64,000 bases of DNA from Chitinophaga sp. (GCF_017745275.1 NZ_JAGHZS010000001.1:868001-932000); one strand, 5' to 3'. Positions 44,644 through 53,577 are shown, counted from the stretch's first letter. A program made the numbers and translations. Notes: generated by a model not told the origin, from the letters alone.

Positions 44644-46179
44644 TTAAAATGCTATGGGCATATTGTTTTTCAGGTAAGTCTGAATTTTCTGCAGGTCTTT
44701 ATAACGGGGGCTATCCTCAATAAATTTAGGGAATATCGCCCTTACTTCCCCGTATACTTTATGAGAGAAGCCCGCCAAACGATCCTGGCAATTCAGGTAG
44801 TCTACCGCCTGTAACATCGTCATTACCTGTATAGCCAATACCTGGAAGGTATTTTCTATCACCTTGCTGGTCATGATAGCCGCATTACATCCCATGCTCA
44901 CAATATCCTGGTTGTCATTGTTATTCGGAATACTATGCACATACATTGGGAATGATAATGTCTGGTTCTCCGCCACTGTTGATGTAGCTGTAAACTGAAC
45001 GCCCTGCATTCCAAAATTGAAGCCAAGTTTTCCCAGGTTCATAAACGGCGGGAACTTGTGATTCAATTTATCATTTAACAGGTAGTTCAATTGTCTTTCC
45101 GCCAGCATAGATAGTTTGGTAATGGCAATTTTTATTTTGTCCATTTCCAGTGAGACATAATCACCATGGAAGTTTCCGCCATGGAAAACATTTTCCAGGT
45201 GATGATCTACTACCGGGTTGTCGCTTACAGAATTCAATTCCTGTACTACCAGTTTTTCTGCCTGTGCCAGCGTATCATATACGGGACCCAGGATCTGTGG
45301 TACGCAGCGCAGGGAATAATATTCCTGTACTTTATCTTTAAAAATTTCTTCTTCCAGTTCTTTATATAAGTGATCCGGACGATGGCGCACCATTTTGCTG
45401 CCCGTCAGGATTTCACGCATTTTAGCTGCAATCTGCTGTTGTCCTTCATGCTTTTTCACGGCATTGAGTTCTGCAGAAAGATGGTCATCGAAAGCTTCTA
45501 CTATTTCATTGATCATGGCAGACAATACCACAGACCATCCCAGCAGTTTTTTCGCTTCAATAAGGTTCACCAGGCCTACACCGGTCATGGCAGACGTACC
45601 ATTGATAATGGCCAGTCCTTCTCTCACATGGATACCGATCGGCTTTAGATTCAGTTTGGCAAATACTTCTGCGGTAGGTTGAAATTTATCTTCATACCAT
45701 ACTTCTCCTTCACCAATCAACACCAGCGCCAGGTGAGCCAACTGTACAAGATCACCGCTGGCACCCACGCCACCATGTTCAAACACACAAGGATATACGT
45801 TTTTATTAATCAGGTCTTTCAGCAGGTGCACTACTTCCGGATGAACACCGGAATGGGCCTGCATAAAGCTGCTCAAACGGGCAATCATCAAAGCCTTGGT
45901 ATGCAAAGGCGACATACATTTACCGGTGCCGGAGCTATGGCTGCGGATCAGGTTAAACTGCAACTGGAAGGTATCTTCATCACTGATACGATACTGGGCC
46001 ATCGGACCAAAACCAGTATTAATACCATATATCAGTTTCTTTGCGGAAAATTTCTCAAGGAATAGAAAACTAGCTTCCACCTGCTGCAGCGCTGCTGTTT
46101 CCAATGTCAGCTCTTCGCCGCCCAAAAGAACCCTGTTCACTTCATCCAGCGACAGTGCCTTACTTCCTATTGCAACCAT
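44644..46179 (-). CDS. Tyrosine ammonia-lyase (aromatic amino acid lyase)
   Basis: A 511-residue MIO-dependent ammonia-lyase. The Ala-Ser-Gly triad that cyclises into MIO is at residues 140-142 (GGVGASGDLVQLAHL). The catalytic Tyr51 is in YGINTGFGPMAQY. The selectivity region reads LIRSHSSGTG at 78-87, as I recall for the tyrosine lyase of Flavobacterium johnsoniae; a histidine here fits tyrosine rather than phenylalanine. It converts tyrosine to 4-coumarate, the starter of flexirubin. No histidine-degradation genes (hutU, hutI, hutG) are nearby, so HutH is unlikely. First gene of the operon, with a canonical promoter. Confidence 0.93.
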   Translation of the reverse strand: MVAIGSKALSLDEVNRVLLGGEELTLETAALQQVEASFLFLEKFSAKKLIYGINTGFGPMAQYRISDEDTFQLQFNLIRSHSSGTGKCMSPLHTKALMIARLSSFMQAHSGVHPEVVHLLKDLINKNVYPCVFEHGGVGASGDLVQLAHLALVLIGEGEVWYEDKFQPTAEVFAKLNLKPIGIHVREGLAIINGTSAMTGVGLVNLIEAKKLLGWSVVLSAMINEIVEAFDDHLSAELNAVKKHEGQQQIAAKMREILTGSKMVRHRPDHLYKELEEEIFKDKVQEYYSLRCVPQILGPVYDTLAQAEKLVVQELNSVSDNPVVDHHLENVFHGGNFHGDYVSLEMDKIKIAITKLSMLAERQLNYLLNDKLNHKFPPFMNLGKLGFNFGMQGVQFTATSTVAENQTLSFPMYVHSIPNNNDNQDIVSMGCNAAIMTSKVIENTFQVLAIQVMTMLQAVDYLNCQDRLAGFSHKVYGEVRAIFPKFIEDSPRYKDLQKIQTYLKNNMPIAF

Positions 46180-46220
46180 TTTATCTTAAATTAAATTATT
46201 TGTATATGTAAAAAAGTGCT

Positions 46221-46251
46221 CAAAATTAGTATAAAGCTAGATTTATCCAAA
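46221..46251 (-). promoter_or_regulatory. Canonical promoter of the flexirubin operon
   Basis: On the minus strand TTTG (46251-46248), a 19-bp spacer and TAATTTTG (46228-46221) match the Bacteroidota sigma-A consensus TTTG-N19-TAnnTTTG without a mismatch. The -7 element ends 41 bp before the ammonia-lyase start, giving a leader of about 30-35 nt. Confidence 0.8.
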
Positions 46252-46329
46252 TAAATAACAACGTTACTGCACGAATTACGGGTAATTACGCATGCGGTCA
46301 TTACGGTTTTCTTTTGGGGGTGTGTAGCT

Positions 46330-47619
46330 CTATTCTTCCTCCTGTGGTGTTGGCGGTGTGACCAGTACTTTATCTATACGATGTGCATCCATGTCCACTA
46401 TTTCAAATGTAAAGTCGCGCCAGATGAACTTCTCACCGGTTTGAGGAATATGTTCCAGGTGATGAAGAATGAAACCGGCCAGGGTATCAAAATCCTGCTC
46501 AAATTCGGTCATCCAGTCTTCTTTATCAAATTCTTCCAGGAAATCATAAAATGGGATCTGGGCATCTACCAGCCAGGTACCATCTTCTCTCAGCACCATT
46601 TCATAATCATCACTTTCGGCAGTTTCCGGCATGTCTCCTACAATCGCTTCCAGGATATCATTCAGGGTAATCATTCCCAGGAAAGTACCATACTCATCCA
46701 CAATAAATGCAGCATGGAAATGGGTTTCCTTAAACTTCTCAAGTACCTGGTAAGCGGTGTTATTCTCCGGAACAAAAAGCGGTTTACGGATAATATCTGC
46801 CAGGGCCACTGATTTACCAGCCACTGAATACAAATCCTTGATGGTGATCACTCCCTTGATACTGTCTATTTGTCCGTCGCAAACGGGGTACACCGAATGC
46901 AAACTATCATGCACCTTCTGGTGATAGTTGTCGGTCAGTTCGTTGATATCCAGCCAGGTTATATCATTGCGGTAAGTCATCAACGACGTGATGTTACGAT
47001 CGCCGAGGTGAAATACTCTTTCGATGATTTCCTGCTCTGTTTCTTCAATGGCGCCGGAATTGGTGCCTTCGTTGATAATCGCTTTGATTTCTTCTTCCGT
47101 TACGTGCGACTCCCCTGATTTCAGGTTGAGTAGTTTTACCAATACCGTTGTGGAGGCGGACAATAACCAGATAAAAGGAAAGGTAAGCCAGGAAATCACC
47201 TGCATAGGCTTTGCCATAATTTTGGCAATCGCTTCTGGTTTAGCCAGACCAATACGTTTAGGTACCAGTTCACCGAGTACCATAGAGAAATAAGTAATAG
47301 CCACTACAATGATAGCAGTAGCTACAATGCTGCTATACGGTTGTATAACAGGAAATGTATTGAGCCAGGCCATCACATCCGTTTTGATGTTTTCGCCTGA
47401 ATAAATACCCGTTAAAATACCAATCAGGGTAATACCGATTTGCACGGTAGAAAGAAAGGTGTCCGGATTATTGGCCAGCTTCAGTGCGGCTTTTGCTTTT
47501 TCATCCCCCTTATTGGCCTGGTTTTCCAAACGGATCTTCCGGGCTGAGACCATTGCAATCTCGGACATCGAGAACAGGCCATTCAATAAAATAAGGATGA
47601 GGATAATGACGACTTCCAT
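46330..47619 (-). CDS. CNNM/HlyC-CorC-family membrane protein with CBS pair
   Basis: A 429-residue membrane protein. An N-terminal CNNM (DUF21) domain with about four spans (VVIILILILLNGLFSMSEIA; ETFFS-like SMSEIAMVSARKI) is followed by a CBS pair at about 200-320 and a C-terminal CorC_HlyC domain. Such proteins are linked to magnesium or cobalt export or regulation; the old name hemolysin is not supported. Last gene of a minus-strand unit with the ZIP transporter gene 23 bp upstream. Confidence 0.92.
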   Translation of the reverse strand: MEVVIILILILLNGLFSMSEIAMVSARKIRLENQANKGDEKAKAALKLANNPDTFLSTVQIGITLIGILTGIYSGENIKTDVMAWLNTFPVIQPYSSIVATAIIVVAITYFSMVLGELVPKRIGLAKPEAIAKIMAKPMQVISWLTFPFIWLLSASTTVLVKLLNLKSGESHVTEEEIKAIINEGTNSGAIEETEQEIIERVFHLGDRNITSLMTYRNDITWLDINELTDNYHQKVHDSLHSVYPVCDGQIDSIKGVITIKDLYSVAGKSVALADIIRKPLFVPENNTAYQVLEKFKETHFHAAFIVDEYGTFLGMITLNDILEAIVGDMPETAESDDYEMVLREDGTWLVDAQIPFYDFLEEFDKEDWMTEFEQDFDTLAGFILHHLEHIPQTGEKFIWRDFTFEIVDMDAHRIDKVLVTPPTPQEEE

Positions 47620-47642
47620 ATATAAAGCCTAAAAATAAAAAA

Positions 47643-48377
47643 TTATTCAAATATCAGGGTAAGAAATGCCAAAAGCAGCCCCAGTGCAATTGCTATCACC
47701 TTTTTCCTGCTGAGTTCATGATGTTTGGTGCCGCTTTCATAAAAAATAGTAGTAGAAATATGTAAAAATGCGCCCACTACCAGCGCTACCACGTACAACA
47801 GGTAATGCTGTACAATTTCAAAACGGGTGCCCAGCCATCCTGCCAGGATAGCCGCCAATGGCGTTACCAGTGCAAAAAACACCAGTATCTGCCAGAGTTG
47901 CGACCGCTTTTTATGCGCATGCATCATCACCGTAATCAATGTTAATGCTTCCGGTATTTTATGCGCCGCCACACCCGCCATCAGTGAAGGGAGTGCTGAC
48001 TGATCATCATATTTGAAGCCGAGTGGAATCCCTTCCATGAACGCATGGATGGAAAGCCCCAGCAGCAACGGTGCTACAGCAATATGATGGTGATGTTGCT
48101 CCGTAGCTACATGTGTATGGCCATGTTCCATGCCATGCGACAATTGCTGCAGGAATACCTGCAGGAAAAATCCGGCCACGATGTATACACCTGCCTGATG
48201 CCCCAGCTCATGGTATACTTCCGGCAGGAGGTGCATAATGATCACCCCAAACAGGAAGGCCCCTGTAAAGGCCAGCAGGTAAATAGAGAAATTGGCATGA
48301 ATACGCTTTACGGTCATGGGTATGATACCACCCACCATAGTCGCTGCCAGTATTAATATCAGATAGTTCCAGTTCAT
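47643..48377 (-). CDS. ZIP-family divalent metal transporter
   Basis: A 244-residue transporter of about eight membrane spans. The histidine-rich loop (HGMEHGHTHVATEQHHHH) is typical of ZIP proteins. The metal-site helices are visible as LSIHAFMEGIPLGF and AAHKIPEALTLI, with the His/Glu ligands conserved. It should import zinc or another divalent cation. It overlaps the PAP2 phosphatase gene by 4 bp and is followed by the CNNM-type gene, so the unit may combine metal import with metal export or sensing. Confidence 0.92.
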   Translation of the reverse strand: MNWNYLILILAATMVGGIIPMTVKRIHANFSIYLLAFTGAFLFGVIIMHLLPEVYHELGHQAGVYIVAGFFLQVFLQQLSHGMEHGHTHVATEQHHHHIAVAPLLLGLSIHAFMEGIPLGFKYDDQSALPSLMAGVAAHKIPEALTLITVMMHAHKKRSQLWQILVFFALVTPLAAILAGWLGTRFEIVQHYLLYVVALVVGAFLHISTTIFYESGTKHHELSRKKVIAIALGLLLAFLTLIFE

Positions 48378-48952
48378 GATGTGAGTTCAGGCTCCAGCCT
48401 TATGCGGCGTTGAAAGAAACTACCGCTGAGCAGGCCGATTAACATACCGATCAACGCACCACCCAGTACGTCCAGCGGATAGTGTACCCCTACGTATATC
48501 TGTGCATAACCGATAATAGCGGCCCATGCAAAGAATAACCAGGCATACCGGCGAAATGCTGATTTTAAAGTTATGAAACAAAAGGTAGCCAGCGCAAAAT
48601 GATTGGCGGCATGGTTGGAAGTAAAGCTACCGCTCATGGGACAGTATACTACCAGCACGCGCGCATAATGCGACACCACCGGATCCCGGCAGGGTCGCAC
48701 CCTTCCGATCGCTTCTTTCAGAAACAGGCTGCTTTGATCTGCCACACCAAAACATAACAGGAAGAAAAGGATCCAGAACAATCCTTTCCAGCCATAGTTA
48801 ATAGTGACAAACAGCCCGAGAAAAAGGTATAAAGGCGCCCACACATATGGTTCCCGCACAAAAGGCAGTACTACATCGAGGAAAGCATTATGCCACTGGG
48901 CGTTTATATGAAGAAATAACCTGAGATCTTCCTTTAGTATCGATTCAAGCAT
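48374..48952 (-). CDS. PAP2-family phosphatase
   Basis: A 192-residue integral membrane phosphatase. The three acid phosphatase motifs are visible: KEAIGRVRP, SGSFTSNHAAN (in place of PSGH) and QIYVGVHYPLDVLGG. It could act on undecaprenyl pyrophosphate, phosphatidic acid or related lipids; the exact substrate is not evident. It begins 2 bp after the methyltransferase gene and overlaps the ZIP gene by 4 bp. Confidence 0.92.
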   Translation of the reverse strand: MLESILKEDLRLFLHINAQWHNAFLDVVLPFVREPYVWAPLYLFLGLFVTINYGWKGLFWILFFLLCFGVADQSSLFLKEAIGRVRPCRDPVVSHYARVLVVYCPMSGSFTSNHAANHFALATFCFITLKSAFRRYAWLFFAWAAIIGYAQIYVGVHYPLDVLGGALIGMLIGLLSGSFFQRRIRLEPELTS

Positions 48953-48954
48953 GG

Positions 48955-49698
48955 CTATGATTTTGTAGCAATGAGAATCAGCCGTGGCGAACGCTGCTCA
49001 TCATAACTGTTAAAGTGATAGTCGCCGAATATTTCTGTTATTTTAAGCCCCTGTTTGGCAAACATCTTCTCAAAATCCTCCCTGGTAAAGGCATTTACGC
49101 TTTCTGTATAAGTAGCGCGACGCATTTTTTCTTTATCGAGGATACCGATTTGCTTTCTGAATTTATGGTCATTCACTTCCCGGTGGATGTCGAACACTAC
49201 CTGTTCCTTCTCTTTCACTTCATTATGTACCAGGTGTGCAGCTACATAAATACTATTGAGATAGTCCAGCACCAGTTTGCCTCCTGGCTTCAGGGCATTG
49301 GCGAGGGTGCGTAATGCGTTGTCGTTATCGCGTTGTGATTCGAAGTAACCAAAGCTGGTGAAGAAATTGAACACCACATCAAAATAATTTACCCGGAAAG
49401 GTAAACGCATATCGTGTTGAAAAAAGCTCAGGTGATCGTTTTCCAGTTTTTTAGCGGCGTTAATACTTTCAATGGAAAGATCTATACCAGTGGCATAATA
49501 TCCTTTATCAGCCAGGTATTTGGCATGTCGTCCCCTGCCACAGGCTACATCCAGCATTTCAGCATCGGGAGCCGGTTGCAGGTAAGCCAGCAATTTATCG
49601 ATAAAAGCAGCAGCTTCCCGATCATCGCGGTTATTGTACAACAAATGATAGTAAGGAGAATTAAACCAATCCTTAAACCAAAGCTTATCTATTTCCAT
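48955..49698 (-). CDS. Class I SAM-dependent methyltransferase
   Basis: A 247-residue methyltransferase. The SAM-binding glycine loop is MLDVACGRGRHAKYLADKGY (about residues 44-63), with GIDLSIESINAAKK and a FNFFTSFGYFE motif behind. The substrate is unknown. It is the first gene of the unit with the PAP2, ZIP and CNNM genes. Its start codon touches heptad array G. Confidence 0.9.
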   Translation of the reverse strand: MEIDKLWFKDWFNSPYYHLLYNNRDDREAAAFIDKLLAYLQPAPDAEMLDVACGRGRHAKYLADKGYYATGIDLSIESINAAKKLENDHLSFFQHDMRLPFRVNYFDVVFNFFTSFGYFESQRDNDNALRTLANALKPGGKLVLDYLNSIYVAAHLVHNEVKEKEQVVFDIHREVNDHKFRKQIGILDKEKMRRATYTESVNAFTREDFEKMFAKQGLKITEIFGDYHFNSYDEQRSPRLILIATKS

Positions 49699-49806
49699 AA
49701 AGCATTTAGCTATTGGCTGCCAACTGTTAGTTTATAGCTATTGGCGTTTCAACATCAGATTAAGCACTGAAACACTGACAGCTAATGGCTAACAGCTAAA
49801 AGCTAT
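49699..49806. repeat. Inverted heptad array G (AGC family)
   Basis: AGC heptads on the plus strand (AGCATTT, AGCTATT, GGCTGCC, AACTGTT, AGTTTAT, AGCTATT) face heptads on the minus strand (AGCTTTT, AGCTGTT, AGCCATT, AGCTGTC) around a GTTTCA/TGAAAC inner stem. Pairing is imperfect but in phase. The minus-strand array starts in the TAG stop codon of the sulfatase-fold gene at 49803, and the other side abuts the methyltransferase start codon. Confidence 0.8.
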
Positions 49807-51821
49807 TTTTTATTATTAAACATCAAATATCGGGTGCTTTCGTAAAAGCTCCGTGTTAAATTATCGAGGCTTTTTGCGGTATCCGGCTGCTGTGCCTGTA
49901 TGTTTTTCAACGGGTCCGTCGTCAGATCATACAATGCGGTGGTGCTATTCACCATGTTGATCTCATACAGGTAATGATTCCCCAGCAACGCGTAATAAGG
50001 CATCTGGTTACGCAGATACAGCATAAACACGTATTTATCATTTACACGGGTGCTATCGAACAGATCTACTCCCAGTGTATAATTTTTATACGGTATGCCC
50101 ACCATTTTGGCCATAGTAGGATATACATCCAATAAACTACCCGGGGTAGTGATTTGCTGTGGCGCCAGGTGTTTAGGACTATACATGAATGCCGTTACGT
50201 GTACCCCACCCGTAGCCAGTTCATATTCCGGCAATGGCATGAAGCTATAAGGGTTGAGTACGCAGTTATGATCGCCAAAAAACATAAAGATCGTATTGTC
50301 AAGATACCCATCTTTGCGGGCCATATCAATCAGATGTCCCACGTTATAGTCTTCATACCGCAGGGCGTTGAACTGATCGATTGACACAAAGCCCGATTTT
50401 TTGAATGTGTTCTTATCAATATCTTTCTCTGTCAGCTTTTTAAAATCGCCGGCGCCGCTGGTTGTAGTATAGGGCGGGTGATTATCTGCCAGTTGCAGGA
50501 ACGCTACAAAGGGTTGCTTCTTATCATTATCTTCTTTAAAGATGGAGGAGGCTTCGGTGATCAGGTCGTAGTCGGAAACGCCCCATACATCTGCCTTGGC
50601 CGCTTTATACATGCCTTCTTCATAAATACGGATGCCTTCCACGTTGTTGGTAAATACCGCCCGGATATTGGCCCAATTAGTATTTCCGCCCAGCAGGTAT
50701 AATTTATCATACCCTTTAAACTGGTCCATTACGATACGCTGATCCAGCATTTTAGGGTGACGGCTGGCCGTTTTCACGGAAGTAATATCTGGTAAACCGG
50801 TATGCACGCCAAATACGGTTTTGGCGGTGCTGATGGCCGGTACATAAAAATTCTTAAACAGTACTCCGCTGTCGGCCAGTCGTTTCATATTAGGCGTGGC
50901 CTGCATTGGATTGCCGTACATGCTGGTAACAGCAGCGCCGGTGGATTCCAGCATAACGAGCACCACGTTGAGCTTAGGTTTGGTAGCATCTCCAGCGATG
51001 GTGCGCACGTAGTTCAGGCTATCCGCATTGGCATTGTCTACTTTCAGGTAGCTGGCAATAGCTGGATAATATTTTTTAGTGGCTTCCAGGTTATAGGTAT
51101 CTCCTTTCACGGATAAGTTGGACGCAAAATACAGGATGGGATTGAGTCCCAGGCTGGTTACCCCATTATCGCGGGTGAACATGGCCTGGCTCCAGCGCAG
51201 GGGAAAATACGCGATATTGGCGTAGATACCGGCGGCAAAAAGCAGTACCAGCGCAATTGTGTAGCCGGTGAAGGGCCAGTTGCGGAGATAAATAACCGGT
51301 TGTGCCGCAAATCTTTTCCAGGTAGCCTTCTGCAGGCGATATACGAGGAACATGAAGATGAAAATGCCCAAAGCCCCTCTTACCACCGGGTAACTTTGCC
51401 ATACCATGCGGGCGTTATCGGCTCTTTCGCCTTTGGCCAGGAACCTTAACACAGAAGGATCCAGGCGCTGGCCGAGGTAGTCGTAATGCCCCAGGTCGAG
51501 GATATACAACAGGGTAAGCAGCAGGTAAACGAGGAAGAAATATATAAAGTTGGTATTGCGTATGGCCTTGGACGTAAAGAATTTGTTACGTGTAATCAGC
51601 GCCAGCAGCAGTATGGGGATCATGAGGTAAAGGGTCAGCCTCATATCGAAGCGTAATCCCAGGTTCCAGGCTTTCACGATTGCAGCGTGGTCCGTGATGG
51701 TAGTTTTGAAGAAGAACAGGTAAAAAATCGCCCTGAACATTACCATCAGCAGGAAGAGGTAAAGCGTTTGAACAAACACATAACGAATATACCGGGGTAT
51801 ATTCTTCCACGAGTATTGCAT
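49803..51821 (-). CDS. LTA-synthase-like (sulfatase-fold) membrane enzyme
   Basis: A 672-residue protein of the LtaS/alkaline-phosphatase superfamily from ATG 51821; an upstream in-frame ATG at 51896 would translate the heptad array and is rejected. Five N-terminal spans (about 10-250) are followed by an extracellular sulfatase fold with the metal-site segments VVLVMLESTGAAVTSMYGN, PAISTAKTVFG (threonine nucleophile likely) and FFGDHNC. Family members transfer phosphoglycerol or phosphoethanolamine groups to glycans or lipids; the acceptor is unknown. Its stop codon is part of array G. Confidence 0.9.
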   Translation of the reverse strand: MQYSWKNIPRYIRYVFVQTLYLFLLMVMFRAIFYLFFFKTTITDHAAIVKAWNLGLRFDMRLTLYLMIPILLLALITRNKFFTSKAIRNTNFIYFFLVYLLLTLLYILDLGHYDYLGQRLDPSVLRFLAKGERADNARMVWQSYPVVRGALGIFIFMFLVYRLQKATWKRFAAQPVIYLRNWPFTGYTIALVLLFAAGIYANIAYFPLRWSQAMFTRDNGVTSLGLNPILYFASNLSVKGDTYNLEATKKYYPAIASYLKVDNANADSLNYVRTIAGDATKPKLNVVLVMLESTGAAVTSMYGNPMQATPNMKRLADSGVLFKNFYVPAISTAKTVFGVHTGLPDITSVKTASRHPKMLDQRIVMDQFKGYDKLYLLGGNTNWANIRAVFTNNVEGIRIYEEGMYKAAKADVWGVSDYDLITEASSIFKEDNDKKQPFVAFLQLADNHPPYTTTSGAGDFKKLTEKDIDKNTFKKSGFVSIDQFNALRYEDYNVGHLIDMARKDGYLDNTIFMFFGDHNCVLNPYSFMPLPEYELATGGVHVTAFMYSPKHLAPQQITTPGSLLDVYPTMAKMVGIPYKNYTLGVDLFDSTRVNDKYVFMLYLRNQMPYYALLGNHYLYEINMVNSTTALYDLTTDPLKNIQAQQPDTAKSLDNLTRSFYESTRYLMFNNKK

Positions 51822-51870
51822 GTAACGTATAGCTGTTTTTTTAAAAGCGTAGCTGCAAATATATCGAAAA

Positions 51871-51993
51871 AGCCGAAAGCTGAAAGCAGAAAGCAAAAAG
51901 CCATTGTAGCGGAGATTTAAGCGATTATAATTAATGTAGCCGGACAGATCTCCGCTACAATGGCTTTTTGCTTTCTGCTTTCAGCTTTCGGCT
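51871..51993. repeat. Inverted heptad array D, perfect 46-bp arms
   Basis: The left arm 51871-51916 and right arm 51948-51993 are perfect reverse complements over 46 bp. Each has the heptads AGCCGAA, AGCTGAA, AGCAGAA, AGCAAAA, AGCCATT and then the inner block GTAGCGGAGAT. The 31-bp loop is unrelated. It lies between divergent genes (sulfatase-fold and glmM), so it cannot serve only as a terminator. Copies in RNA would form a very stable hairpin. Confidence 0.92.
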
Positions 51994-52038
51994 CTTTGTT
52001 CTTCTATTCATAATTAGGATTTCTGGAATGGATTTTTT

Positions 52039-52046
52039 TATATTTG
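52039..52046 (+). promoter_or_regulatory. Probable -7 element of glmM
   Basis: TATATTTG matches TAnnTTTG exactly and lies 22 bp before the glmM start. The -33 position is not TTTG, so this is moderate evidence. Confidence 0.4.
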
Positions 52047-52068
52047 CCTTCCTTTAAAACAGAATCTT

Positions 52069-53451
52069 GTGGCACTGATCAAATCGATATCCGGCATACG
52101 CGGAACCATAGGCGGTAAGCCCGGCGAGGGACTTTCTCCATTAGATGTGGTAAAATTCACGGCAGCATATGGCACCTGGCTGAGCCGTGCAACAGAAAAC
52201 CGTAAGGTGGTGATCGGCCGTGATGGTCGTATTTCCGGCGAAATGGTGAAAAACCTGGTGGTATCCACCCTGAACGGATTGGGCTTTGATGTAGTAGACC
52301 TTGGTCTTTCTACCACTCCTACCGTAGAACTGGCGGTAACCATGGAAAATGCTGCCGGCGGTATTATTCTTACTGCCAGTCATAATCCGAAAGAATGGAA
52401 TGCGCTGAAATTACTGAACAGTAAAGGCGAATTTATTTCCGGAGATGATGGCGCAACGCTGCTGGACATTGCAGAACGGGAAGACTTCAACTTCGCGGAT
52501 GTAAATAAGCTGGGCACCTACACGTTAGATGACTCTTATTTACAGAAACATGTAGACCTGGTGGTAAACTATCCACTGGTAGATGTTCCAGCCATTAAGG
52601 CCCGTAATTTCAAGATCGTAGTAGATGCGGTAAATTCTACCGGTGCTTTATTTGTTCCTCCTTTGTTAAAAGCATTGGGTGTGGAAGAAGTAGAAGTATT
52701 GTTTGCGGAGGTGAATGGTAAATTCAGTCACAATCCGGAACCACTGGCAGAAAACCTGACCGCCCTCTCCAACGAAGTGAATAAATCCAAAGCAGACCTG
52801 GGTATTGCGGTAGATCCGGATGTGGATCGCCTGTGCTTTGTTTGCGAAGATGGTAGCATGTTTGGAGAAGAATACACCCTGGTAGCCGTAGCAGATTACG
52901 TATTAAGTAAAAGAAAAGGAAACACTGTTTCCAATATGTCTTCCACCCAGGCATTGAAAGATGTTACCCTGAAACATGGCGGTCAATACACGCCTTCAGC
53001 GGTAGGTGAAGTAAATGTAGTGAAGAAGATGAAAGATACCCACGCGGTAATCGGCGGAGAAGGCAATGGCGGTATCATTGTTCCGGACCTGCACTATGGC
53101 CGCGATGCGCTGATTGGCATTGGTCTTTTCCTGAGCCATCTCGCCCACAGCAAAAAAAGCATCAAAGCCCTGCGTAACAGCTATCCTGATTATTTCATCT
53201 CTAAAAATAAAATTGAGCTGGATAAAGGGGTAGATGTAAAAACTATCTTCGAAAAAATTAAGGTGAAATACAAAAATCAACCTTTAAATACAGAAGATGG
53301 GCTGAAAATTGAGTTCGATAAAGACTGGGTACATCTCCGTACTTCCAATACAGAGCCAATTATCCGCATTTACGCAGAAAGCCAGAATGAAACCACCGCG
53401 GATAATATCGCGAAAAGAATCATGCAGGATATTAAAGAGTTCATGCATTGA
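52069..53451 (+). CDS. glmM: Phosphoglucosamine mutase
   Basis: A 460-residue alpha-D-phosphohexomutase that interconverts glucosamine-6-phosphate and glucosamine-1-phosphate on the way to UDP-N-acetylglucosamine. The start is GTG. The active-site serine is in ILTASHNPKEWNALK, the metal loop is VDPDVDRL, the sugar loop includes GEGNGGII, and the phosphate-binding loop near the C-terminus is RTSNTEPIIR. Length and motifs fit GlmM rather than ManB, though some Bacteroidota enzymes are bifunctional. It stands alone, divergent from the sulfatase-fold gene. Confidence 0.93.
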   Translation: MALIKSISGIRGTIGGKPGEGLSPLDVVKFTAAYGTWLSRATENRKVVIGRDGRISGEMVKNLVVSTLNGLGFDVVDLGLSTTPTVELAVTMENAAGGIILTASHNPKEWNALKLLNSKGEFISGDDGATLLDIAEREDFNFADVNKLGTYTLDDSYLQKHVDLVVNYPLVDVPAIKARNFKIVVDAVNSTGALFVPPLLKALGVEEVEVLFAEVNGKFSHNPEPLAENLTALSNEVNKSKADLGIAVDPDVDRLCFVCEDGSMFGEEYTLVAVADYVLSKRKGNTVSNMSSTQALKDVTLKHGGQYTPSAVGEVNVVKKMKDTHAVIGGEGNGGIIVPDLHYGRDALIGIGLFLSHLAHSKKSIKALRNSYPDYFISKNKIELDKGVDVKTIFEKIKVKYKNQPLNTEDGLKIEFDKDWVHLRTSNTEPIIRIYAESQNETTADNIAKRIMQDIKEFMH

Positions 53452-53455
53452 GGTA

Positions 53456-53577
53456 AGCAGAAAGCGTAAAGCAGAAAGCAAAAAGCTATAAAAGCGAATG
53501 ACCAGAGCGAGTATTTATAATTACTCATACACTCTGGTCATTCGCTTTTATAGCTTTTTGCTTTTTGCTTTCTGCTA
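53456..53577. repeat. Inverted heptad array E (AGC family, AGCGAATGAC core)
   Basis: Between the convergent glmM and cysteine desulfurase genes. Perfect inner arms of 31 bp lie at 53477-53507 and 53532-53562, made of AGCAAAA, AGCTATA and then AAAGCGAATGACCAGAG. Outside them, further AGCAGAA/AGCGTAA heptads continue in 7-bp phase. It can act as a bidirectional terminator. The inner AGCGAATGACC block recurs in C and F. Confidence 0.9.

Larger units (their letters stand above)
20405..46179 (-). other. Flexirubin-type aryl-polyene biosynthesis cluster
   Basis: Twenty-five minus-strand genes, mostly overlapping or a few bases apart, run from tyrosine ammonia-lyase (46179) to a PaaK-like adenylating enzyme (20405). 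The set of starter synthesis, activation, ACPs, ketosynthases, ketoreductase, dehydratases, thioesterase, acyltransferases, methyltransferases, halogenase-like flavoenzyme, MMPL exporter and LolA-like protein matches the flexirubin loci known from Flavobacterium johnsoniae and Chitinophaga pinensis. A canonical promoter precedes the first gene. No dialkylresorcinol synthase (DarB-like KS III) or aromatase (DarA) is present. Confidence 0.93.

Noticed and set aside
44644..46179. Histidine ammonia-lyase (HutH) of histidine degradation
   Set aside because: No hutU, hutI or hutG nearby, and the gene heads a flexirubin cluster in which the lyase is known to be a tyrosine lyase.
49803..51821. Substrate sulfatase for the FGE-like lipoprotein
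   Set aside because: It has no C/S-x-P-x-R formylglycine motif and fits the threonine-nucleophile LtaS group.
51822..51896. N-terminal extension of the sulfatase-fold protein
   Set aside because: These 25 codons mostly translate the left arm of heptad array D; ATG 51821 gives the expected membrane start.
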